Assembly: GCA_006218025.1 (NCBI GenBank)
Contig: VBWA01000042.1
Span: 44,560-108,559 of the forward strand
From: Rhodocyclaceae bacterium
GTDB taxonomy: Bacteria > Pseudomonadota > Gammaproteobacteria > Burkholderiales > Rhodocyclaceae
Reading direction: 5' to 3'
DNA: 64,000 nt
Position 1 is the stretch's first letter. Every line of letters begins with the position of its first letter. The position numbers were made by a program, and so were the translations under genes. Below, in pieces: positions 55,900 to 64,000 of the stretch. The notes under the pieces are model-generated. The model saw only the letters and a program-made list of their open reading frames with translations, had not been told where the DNA came from and searched no databases.

Positions 55900-57522
55900 A
55901 TGAGCCGCCTGCGCGTAGCCGTCGCCCAATTCAACGCCCTCGTCGGTGATCTTGCCGGCAATGGCGAGCGCATTCTTGAGTTTGCGGCCCGCGCCCGCGA
56001 CGGCGGAGCGGATGTGCTGCTCACACCGGAACTGGCACTCAGCGGCTACCCGCCCGAAGACTTGCTGATGCGGCCGGATTTCTATCGCGCCTGCGCGGCG
56101 CAGCTCGATGCGGTGGCGCGCGCGGCCCCACTGCCGATCGTGATCGGTCATCCGGAAGAATCAGGTGGCAAGCGTTACAACGCCGCTTCGCTGCTGACCG
56201 ATGGCCGGGTGACCGCGACCTACCGCAAGCATCGGCTGCCCAACTACGAAGTCTTCGACGAAGAGCGCTACTTCGCGGCGGGGCACGAGCCCTGCCTTAT
56301 CGAACTCAAGGGCGTGCGCTGCGGCTTGGCGATCTGCGCCGATGTCTGGGAATCGGGTGCCGCCGAAACCGCCGTGGTGGCCGGGGCGGAACTGATGCTG
56401 ACGCTCAACGCGTCGCCCTTTCACATGAACAAGCAGGCGCGGCGCTACGAGGTGTTGCGCGACCGCGTCGCAGCGACCGGAAAGCCGGTCATCTATGCCA
56501 ATCTGGTCGGCGGCCAGGATGAGCTGGTGTTCGACGGCGCCTCGTTTGCTTTGGATGGTCAGGGCCGTTTGACGCATCAGTTGCCGGCCTTTGTCGAGGC
56601 GCTGGAGTTCATCGATTACGCCGATGGGCATCTGCTGCCCGGCCGAATCGCTGAGCCGCCAGTGCGGGAGGCCGAAGTCTACGCCGCGCTGAAGCTGGGT
56701 GTTGCGGATTACCTCGGCAAGAACGGTTTTCCCGGCGCGATCATCGGCCTTTCAGGCGGCATCGATTCGGCGCTGACGCTGGCGATTGCGGTCGATGCGC
56801 TGGGCGCCGACAAGGTGCGCGCGGTGATGATGCCGTCGCCATGGACCGCGCAAATGAGCCTCGACGATTCGCGCGAAATGGTGCGGCGGCTCGGCGTGCA
56901 ATACGACGAAATCCCGATTTCCGCCGCGATGGACCAGTTCGCCGTGTTGCTGGCGCCGACTTTTGGGCAACTGGGGCCGAAGCCGGCCTGGGACACCACC
57001 GACGAAAATCTGCAGGCGCGCATTCGCGGCATGCTGCTGATGGCGTTGTCCAATCGCACCGGCCGCATCGTGCTGACCACCGGCAACAAGAGCGAGATGG
57101 CGGTCGGTTACGCCACGCTCTACGGCGACATGGCCGGAGGTTTTGCCGTGATCAAGGACGTGGCGAAGACCTTCGTCTATCGCCTGGCCCGCTGGCGCAA
57201 CGAGCTTTCCGAGGTGATTCCGCAAAACATCATCACGCGCGCGCCCTCGGCCGAGCTCAAGCCGGGCCAGACCGATCAGGACACGCTGCCGCCCTACGAA
57301 GTGCTCGATGCGATCATCGAGGCCTACATGGAACGCGATGAAAGCCCGCGCCAGATAATTGCCTCCGGCTACAGCGAGGCCGAAGTGCGCAAAGTGGTCG
57401 GTATGCTGAAAAAGAACGAATACAAGCGTCGCCAATCGCCGGTCGGCATCCGGGTCACCCAACGCGGATTCGGCAAGGATTGGCGCTATCCGATAACATC
57501 GGCTTACGCCGAAGAATGGTGA
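55900..57522 (+). CDS. nadE: Glutamine-dependent NAD+ synthetase
   Basis: A 540-aa two-domain enzyme. The N-terminal nitrilase-like glutaminase has Glu (LLTPELALSGYPPEDL), Lys (YRKHRLPNY) and Cys (LAICADVWE). The C-terminal synthetase has the PP-loop GLSGGIDSALTL and TTGNKSEMAVGYATLYGDMAGG. It makes NAD from deamido-NAD. The ATG at 55900 starts the conserved MSRLRVAVAQFNALVGDL. It is 39 bases after ppa. Confidence 0.95.
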   Translation: MSRLRVAVAQFNALVGDLAGNGERILEFAARARDGGADVLLTPELALSGYPPEDLLMRPDFYRACAAQLDAVARAAPLPIVIGHPEESGGKRYNAASLLTDGRVTATYRKHRLPNYEVFDEERYFAAGHEPCLIELKGVRCGLAICADVWESGAAETAVVAGAELMLTLNASPFHMNKQARRYEVLRDRVAATGKPVIYANLVGGQDELVFDGASFALDGQGRLTHQLPAFVEALEFIDYADGHLLPGRIAEPPVREAEVYAALKLGVADYLGKNGFPGAIIGLSGGIDSALTLAIAVDALGADKVRAVMMPSPWTAQMSLDDSREMVRRLGVQYDEIPISAAMDQFAVLLAPTFGQLGPKPAWDTTDENLQARIRGMLLMALSNRTGRIVLTTGNKSEMAVGYATLYGDMAGGFAVIKDVAKTFVYRLARWRNELSEVIPQNIITRAPSAELKPGQTDQDTLPPYEVLDAIIEAYMERDESPRQIIASGYSEAEVRKVVGMLKKNEYKRRQSPVGIRVTQRGFGKDWRYPITSAYAEEW

Positions 57523-57600
57523 GCCATCCCCCCGCCCCCTTCCCGGGGAAGGGGGTGACCAGGGATCAGCCGCTTATGCGGCTTCGGAAACGAAGTTTCA
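57523..57600. repeat. Terminator-like repeat after nadE (pair with 58045-58095)
   Basis: GGTGAGCCATCCCCCCGCCC followed by the hairpin CCCCCTTCCC/GGGGAAGGGGG recurs after the PII gene as GGTGAGCCTATCCCCCGGCC with CCCCTTTCC-CGC-GGAAAGGGG. Both copies lie just after stop codons and likely end transcription. Confidence 0.6.
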
Positions 57601-57619
57601 GTGGAGGCTAATGCCGGCT

Positions 57620-57651
57620 TTATCGGCGTTAAGCGCAGCGGCCGCAGCTAA
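57620..57651 (-). repeat. Short dispersed repeat, copy B
   Basis: The reverse complement contains CGGCCGCTGCGCTTAACGC, identical to 18246-18264, with further matches around it. It lies before the PII gene. Confidence 0.4.
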
Positions 57652-57657
57652 TATTGA

Positions 57658-58014
<357 letters not shown>

Positions 58015-58054
58015 GCCGCTTCGTTCGCCTCGCCTGAGGCAAACTGGTGAGCCT

Positions 58055-58090
58055 ATCCCCCGGCCCCCTTTCCCGCGGAAAGGGGTGCCT
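58055..58090 (+). terminator. Terminator-like hairpin after the PII gene
   Basis: CCCCTTTCC and GGAAAGGGG form a perfect 9-bp stem over CGC. It is the second copy of the element seen after nadE. Confidence 0.55.
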
Positions 58091-58111
58091 GAGTTAGCGC
58101 GTTGCGAGCGA

Positions 58112-58660
58112 TTATTTTTTGGCAGCGAGCAGCACCACGACGGCACCGGCGCCGCCCTCGGCGGCCCGCGCCTGACAGAAGGCCAGCACTTCGCGGCGCT
58201 GGCTCAGCCAACCCAGTACCAGCCTCTTCAGCACGGGTTCGCGGCCGGGCGAACTCAGGCCTTTGCCGTGCACAATGCGCACGCAGCGATAGCCATGCTG
58301 CCGGCATTCGCCCAGAAACGTGACGACAGCAATTCGCGCCTGATCGCGATTCAGGCCATGCAGGTCGAGTTTTTCCTGCGTCACCCAGCGTCCGCGCCGC
58401 AAATCGCGCAACCATGCCTTCGGCAGGCCGTCCCGGCGCCAGGCGGCTTCGTCGCCGCCTTCCAGATGGAGATCGATCAGCGCCGGACCGTAAAGGGATT
58501 CGTCGAGGGCGGCGGCTTCATCGTGCAGATGCTGGCGCGGAATGGCAGGCGGCAACGGGGGCTCGTGATGGACACGGTCCCATTGCAGTGGCTGCACATC
58601 CGCCACCGCTTCCTGAAATACGGCACGTTCTTCGAGCGACGGTGTGGCGCGCTTGGGCAC
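58112..58660 (-). CDS. Smr-domain protein
   Basis: A 182-aa protein whose C-terminal half is an Smr domain: KLDLHGLNRDQARIAVVTFL with the LDLHG motif, and VRIVHGKGLSSPG with HGKG. The N-terminal half is a helical extension. Smr proteins of the MutS2/SmrA type are nucleases or RNA/DNA-binding proteins; the exact substrate is unknown. It is convergent with the PII gene. Confidence 0.88.
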   Translation of the reverse strand: MPKRATPSLEERAVFQEAVADVQPLQWDRVHHEPPLPPAIPRQHLHDEAAALDESLYGPALIDLHLEGGDEAAWRRDGLPKAWLRDLRRGRWVTQEKLDLHGLNRDQARIAVVTFLGECRQHGYRCVRIVHGKGLSSPGREPVLKRLVLGWLSQRREVLAFCQARAAEGGAGAVVVLLAAKK

Positions 58661-58716
58661 GATTCGCGGCTCGGCAGTGTGGGATCAGTGTTTCCGGAAC
58701 CGCGATCTACGCCCGA

Positions 58717-59772
<1,056 letters not shown>

Positions 59773-59808
59773 TCACAGCGACTTAGACGCCTTGGCCAAG
59801 CATTCAAC

Positions 59809-61833
59809 ATGCTAGACTTTGATCAATCGAACAAACTGGGGAAACGTGTGCTGCTCTGGGACACGAGGGCTGGTTTTGGCTTGGTGCTTTGTGCTTTTGC
59901 CACCGGCGGGTGCTGGGTTATGCTGATGCTTGTCGCGCTGGCTCCATTGAGCTTTGCGCGGGCTCAGTCGGCGCAGGTGTCTGAGGGCGGGACGCTGCGT
60001 CTGGAGCGCGATACCAACCTGAATAACTTGGCCCGTGCCCGATATCCGGGCAGCCAAGCAACGCGTGAGCGTTTCCGACGTCTGATGGTGGGGGTTAATC
60101 CTTTGCTGTTTAAGCCCGGAAAGCCGGTCGGATCCGCGCCGTTGAGAGCACACACGGTGCTCATTGTCCCCGCCGATCTGCCGCCAGTGGAAAGCGAAGC
60201 GCGGAAAGTGCCTGAACAGAATTTCGCCACAGCTGACCTGCCAACAAGCTTGCAGCCCGCTCCCCTTCCGGCTGAAGTGGCGGTTCCCGGCGCATCCGGC
60301 AATCCTCCGCCGCCGGCGGCCGGTGGGGCCCTGCTGTTCGACATCACTCACTATGTTGCTCACGGCAATACAATCCTTTCACAGGAGGTGCTGGATGGCG
60401 TGCTGGCGCCCTACACAGGCGCCGGGCGTGATTTCGGAACCGTTCAGCAAGCCCTGGAAGCGCTCGAGAAAGCCTATGCGGCCAGGGGTTTCAATGCGAT
60501 TCAGGTGGTTTTGCCGGAGCAGACCCTGGAGTCCGGCGCGGTTCATTTCATGGTTGTCGAAAGCCGCCTGGGGAGTATCAAGGTAGAGGGCAACCGGCAT
60601 TTCAGCAGTGAGAACTACCAGCGCTCGCTGGCATCCCTGGAGTCCGGCAAGACGCCAAACTTCGATCAGATGGTTGATAACCTGCGGCTGGCAAACGAGA
60701 ACCCCGCCAAACAGGTCAGCGTTGTGATGCGCGCCGGAGAGACGGAAGGAGTGGTGGACGCGGTAGTGCGAGCAAGCGATCAATCACCGATGCGCTATGC
60801 CGTAACGTTCGACAACACCGGCAACGAACAGACAGGACCCTTTCGTCTGGGGGCGGCGGTGCAGCACGCCAATCTCTTCGATCGCGACCATGTCATCAGC
60901 TTTCAGGCGATCACCTCGCCCCTGCGGGCAAGACAGGTACGAATCTACGGTCTGGGCTATCAGGCCCCCGTATATTCTATGGGCGGTACCTTCGGCATGT
61001 TTCTCGGCTATTCCAATGTCAATTCCGGAACGGTCAATACCGTTGGCGGCAATTTCAACATCGCCGGCAGCGGCATCATTCTTGGCTTGCGCTACACGCA
61101 ACTCATTCCCAAGCGAAGTGATTGGGAGCACAAGCTTTCCTTTGGCTGGGATTGGCGGGCTTATCAGAGCAACGTGACCGTCGTCGGCGGCACCGCCAAA
61201 TTGGTGCCCGATGTCACGGTGCAACCGCTCAGCATCACCTGGCAGAGCGCGCTGAAGAAGCCCGACTCGGAACTGTCAGCCTACCTGAGTCTGGTACAAA
61301 ACCTGCCGGGCGGAAATGACGCGAACGACACGCAATTCCAGAAGATCGGTGCCCGGCCCGGCGCGAATTCCCAGTACCAGATATGGCGCTACGGCTTCAA
61401 CTACCAAAAAGCGCTCGGCGCCGATTGGACGGCACGCGCCAACCTGACGGGCCAGCATACCCGCCAGAGCCTGGTGACCGGCGAAATGTTCGGCATCGGC
61501 GGCGCCGACTCGGTGCGCGGCTTCCTTGAGCGCGAACACTCGAACGACAAGGGGCATCGCGGCAGCCTTGAACTCTATTCCCCGGACCTCGGGCCGCGGC
61601 TGTCCGATGGACTCAGGCTCAGAGTTTTGGGCTTCTATGACTTCGGATGGGTCAAGCGCGTGCATCCGACCGCGCAGGAGGTGTACTCGACCGGCATCGG
61701 CAGCATGGGATTTGGCGTTCGGGCCGGCGTGGGCAAGAAGATGACCTTGCGTCTCGACTACGCCAAAGTAGTCGACAATTCCCATACTTCACGGGGCATG
61801 CGTCTGCATGGCACTGTGTCCTATGTCTTCTGA
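59809..61833 (+). CDS. Two-partner secretion outer-membrane transporter (FhaC/ShlB family)
   Basis: A 674-aa exported protein. After a signal-like helix (GGCWVMLMLVALAPLSFARAQ) and a Pro-rich linker, a POTRA region begins FDITHYVAHGNTILSQEVLD and ends before a 16-strand barrel. The conserved barrel motifs are GSIKVEGNRHFSSENYQRSL and GADSVRGFLEREHSNDKGHR (the VRGF/Y motif of the L6 loop), with a C-terminal Phe. It secretes the downstream exoprotein. The start is uncertain: ATG 59809 or GTG 59846. Confidence 0.9.
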   Translation: MLDFDQSNKLGKRVLLWDTRAGFGLVLCAFATGGCWVMLMLVALAPLSFARAQSAQVSEGGTLRLERDTNLNNLARARYPGSQATRERFRRLMVGVNPLLFKPGKPVGSAPLRAHTVLIVPADLPPVESEARKVPEQNFATADLPTSLQPAPLPAEVAVPGASGNPPPPAAGGALLFDITHYVAHGNTILSQEVLDGVLAPYTGAGRDFGTVQQALEALEKAYAARGFNAIQVVLPEQTLESGAVHFMVVESRLGSIKVEGNRHFSSENYQRSLASLESGKTPNFDQMVDNLRLANENPAKQVSVVMRAGETEGVVDAVVRASDQSPMRYAVTFDNTGNEQTGPFRLGAAVQHANLFDRDHVISFQAITSPLRARQVRIYGLGYQAPVYSMGGTFGMFLGYSNVNSGTVNTVGGNFNIAGSGIILGLRYTQLIPKRSDWEHKLSFGWDWRAYQSNVTVVGGTAKLVPDVTVQPLSITWQSALKKPDSELSAYLSLVQNLPGGNDANDTQFQKIGARPGANSQYQIWRYGFNYQKALGADWTARANLTGQHTRQSLVTGEMFGIGGADSVRGFLEREHSNDKGHRGSLELYSPDLGPRLSDGLRLRVLGFYDFGWVKRVHPTAQEVYSTGIGSMGFGVRAGVGKKMTLRLDYAKVVDNSHTSRGMRLHGTVSYVF

Positions 61834-64000
61834 ATTCGACCCGATGGCTGGTGAGCGGAGGCGGCTCCTTCAGATGCCCGGCGGTTCCGGGGCTGTGTCC
61901 CGGAATCCCGTCTTCCGCCTGAAACGGCTTTCCCTGGTGCTGGCCGCCGCCGGTTTTTCATCTCTGGTACTGGCCAACCCGATCAATCCGACCGTGGTTG
62001 CGGGCAGCGCTGCGTTCCAGAGCAGCGGCAATGCGCTCACCGTCACCAATACGAACGGTACGGTGATCGATTGGAAAGGGTTCTCCATCGGTCAGGGGGA
62101 GATCACCCGTTTCATCCAGCCCGACGCCGCAAGCCAGGTGATGAACCGCGTCACCAGTGGCGTTCCCAGCGAGATTTTCGGCGCTCTGCAATCGAACGGC
62201 CGCGTTTTTCTGATCAATCAGAATGGCATCGCTTTCGGTCCGAATGCGCAAATCGATGTGGGCGGGCTGGTGGTGTCCTCACTGGGATTGTCCAATGCGG
62301 ATTTCCTCGCCGGCCGACTCAACTTTACGGGGCAGGCCGGTGCCGGCAGCATCATCAATCAGGGGGTGATCCGAACGGCGACTGGCGGCATGGTGGCTCT
62401 CATCGCTCCAACCGTCGAAAATCACGGCGTCATCGAGGCGCCGAATGGCGATGTAATTCTGGCTGCCGGCAAGAGCGCAAATCTGGTCGATTTGCAGCGC
62501 CCCGAGATTCAGGTCGAGATCAATGCCGCCGCGAACCAGGCACTCAATGTCGGGCAACTGGTGGGGCGCAGCATCGGCATCTATGCCGGTGCCATCCGGC
62601 ATTCCGGCATCGCCAATGCGAACACCGCGGTACGGGATGAAAGGGGACGCGTCGTATTCAAGGCGGCAGGGGACACGCTGGTGTCGGGAAGCATCTCGGC
62701 CCGCAATGAGGCCGGGCTGGGTGGCCGCATCGAAGTGCTTGGCAATCGCGTCGGTGTGCTCGATGGCGCCACGCTGGACGCGTCCGGGAAGACCGGCGGC
62801 GGCACGGCGCTGGTCGGTGGCGACTTCCAGGGCAAGAACCCGGAGGTGCAGAACGCGCAGCGCACCTACGTCGCGCCGACAGCGAAGATCAACGCGGACG
62901 CGATAAAAAATGGCGATGGCGGCAAGGTGGTGGTTTGGGCCGACGGGAAAACGGCGTACTACGGAAGCATTTCTGCGAAAGGCGGCGCACTGGGCGGCGA
63001 TGGTGGAAATGTGGAGGTGTCGGGCAAGGAGCAATTGGCCTTTTCCGGCAAGGTGGATACCAGCGCAGCGAAGGGCAGGGTCGGCACCTTGCTGCTCGAT
63101 CCCACGGACGTCGACATCGTCACCGGTGGAGCCGAAGATCTTGTTGGCACCACCAATAATGATTCGAACGCCAACACATTTGCATTTACCGAAAGCGATG
63201 GCGTCAGCCCGAGCAACATAGATCCGCTAACGATCGTCGGCTTGTTGAACAGCAACGATGTAACGATCCAGGCAACAAATAACATCACCGTTTCCAACGC
63301 CATCGACGCGAGCGCGAACGCAGGGAGCAAGGGGCTGACGCTTACCGCCAACAATTCGATCCATTTGAATGCAAACATTACGCTCAATCAAGGCGCAACC
63401 TCGTTTCTGACCCTTACCAGCGATGCCGATGCCAGTGGCGCAGGAACCATAACCGTCTCTGGTGCCAGGGTCGTCACCGTACTCGACGGAGCAATAAATT
63501 TTGCGGGCATCACGGATGGGCTGAACGGTGCGACAGCCGAAAGTCTGACCTTGAATGCCGGTACAGGCACCATAAACATGGCCGCCATATACGGAGCAGG
63601 CGCGCTGCCGGACGCTACGGGGCTGACGGATGTAACGATTACCAATGCGGGTACTACCAATTTCAACGGTCCGATCGCGATTACCGGCGCGCTGACGCAG
63701 AGCAACGCCGCGACGGGCGCCACGACGTTTGGCAACAGCGTCAGCGTGGGCAGCGCCGATCTCAAGGGCACGGCCTTCAATCTGAACAACAGCTTCACCT
63801 CGAGCACCACCACGGTCATCACCAATAGCGACGTGGTGACCAAGAACAGCACCGGCAATATCGTAGCGGTAGGAGGCTTCAGCACTACGGGCGACGTAAG
63901 CCTGGCGGCCGACATCACAACCACCGATAGTAATGTGATCATCGGCGGCACGACGACGCTGGCCGGCGCCACCACGGTGAGCACCGGCAGCGGCGACGTC
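61823..64000 (+). CDS. Two-partner secreted exoprotein (FHA-type), C-terminus outside window
   Basis: An open frame of 726 codons from ATG 61823 (alternatively 61844) to the window end. It has an extended signal region with helix LSLVLAAAGFSSLVLA, then a TPS domain starting NPINPTVVAGSAAFQSSGNA with NQNGIAFGPNAQIDVGGLVVSS and NPNL/NPNGI-like turns. The rest is beta-helical repeats rich in Thr, Asn and Gly. The start overlaps the stop of the transporter gene by 11 bases. It is probably an adhesin or hemagglutinin-like surface protein of very large size. Confidence 0.92.
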   Translation, partial: MSSEFDPMAGERRRLLQMPGGSGAVSRNPVFRLKRLSLVLAAAGFSSLVLANPINPTVVAGSAAFQSSGNALTVTNTNGTVIDWKGFSIGQGEITRFIQPDAASQVMNRVTSGVPSEIFGALQSNGRVFLINQNGIAFGPNAQIDVGGLVVSSLGLSNADFLAGRLNFTGQAGAGSIINQGVIRTATGGMVALIAPTVENHGVIEAPNGDVILAAGKSANLVDLQRPEIQVEINAAANQALNVGQLVGRSIGIYAGAIRHSGIANANTAVRDERGRVVFKAAGDTLVSGSISARNEAGLGGRIEVLGNRVGVLDGATLDASGKTGGGTALVGGDFQGKNPEVQNAQRTYVAPTAKINADAIKNGDGGKVVVWADGKTAYYGSISAKGGALGGDGGNVEVSGKEQLAFSGKVDTSAAKGRVGTLLLDPTDVDIVTGGAEDLVGTTNNDSNANTFAFTESDGVSPSNIDPLTIVGLLNSNDVTIQATNNITVSNAIDASANAGSKGLTLTANNSIHLNANITLNQGATSFLTLTSDADASGAGTITVSGARVVTVLDGAINFAGITDGLNGATAESLTLNAGTGTINMAAIYGAGALPDATGLTDVTITNAGTTNFNGPIAITGALTQSNAATGATTFGNSVSVGSADLKGTAFNLNNSFTSSTTTVITNSDVVTKNSTGNIVAVGGFSTTGDVSLAADITTTDSNVIIGGTTTLAGATTVSTGSGDV

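Overview
The window looks like a chromosome segment of a denitrifier-type betaproteobacterium, most like the Rhodocyclales. It is GC-rich and carries MSHA-type minor pilins, a cbb3 oxidase cluster with FNR regulators and oxygen-independent HemN, a class I PHA synthase, and dRS3-like extragenic palindromes. Genus cannot be fixed from the sequence. No transposase, phage, CRISPR or rRNA was seen. One tRNA-Thr(CGT) lies at 4383-4458.

Layout. 1-4268 (minus): an incomplete repetitive exported protein, a nucleotidyltransferase-like gene with a small partner, and mshC-mshD-mshO-mshP pilin genes. 4383-8142: tRNA-Thr, an SDR dehydrogenase, and ccoI-ccoS for cbb3 oxidase copper loading. 8352-26212: the (per)chlorate respiration island. 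26424-34011: Rrf2 and FNR regulators, then ccoNOQP-ccoG-ccoH. 34081-44512: hemerythrins, UspA, PhaC, DUF2249, NnrS-type membrane proteins, Dnr- and FNR-type regulators, hemN and a TauE/SafE-like protein. 44614-49943: copA-copZ, dps, and ahpC with a broken ahpF. 50121-55133: a Fur-box operon hemP-ftrA-porin-ftrB-ftrC-ftrD for iron uptake. 55312-59667: ppa, nadE, a PII gene, an Smr-domain gene and trxB. 59809-64000: a two-partner secretion transporter and its large exoprotein, which runs off the window.

The island is the main interest. A sensor kinase and a sigma-54 activator precede a sigma-54 (-24/-12) promoter and pcrABCD, a perchlorate reductase whose active-site spacing matches PcrA exactly. 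The chlorite dismutase gene after pcrD is broken by a 37-nt frameshifting deletion. Next come an ECF sigma/anti-sigma pair (sigF-nrsF type), an intact chlorite dismutase behind an FNR-type box, and a second, different type II DMSO-reductase-family alpha/beta/chaperone set with a monoheme cytochrome c. After this second set lies a scar in which the first codons of a second pcrA are fused in frame to the 3' end of a third cld. The island therefore once held two pcr-cld copies flanking the second module. The working system would be PcrABC reducing perchlorate to chlorite and the intact Cld converting chlorite to chloride and O2. The O2 would be consumed by cbb3 oxidase, and SigF/NrsF would respond to hypochlorite stress. 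The substrate of the second reductase is unknown; its linkage to cld suggests chlorate or another chlorine oxyanion.

Two genome-scale patterns recur. FNR/Dnr boxes sit before cld, sigF, ccoN, uspA/phaC, the hemerythrin gene and hemN. A 24-nt dispersed repeat (core GTCGGCGCTGGCGATACGGC) occurs between genes and also inside three coding regions, always in the frame that encodes VGAxDT.
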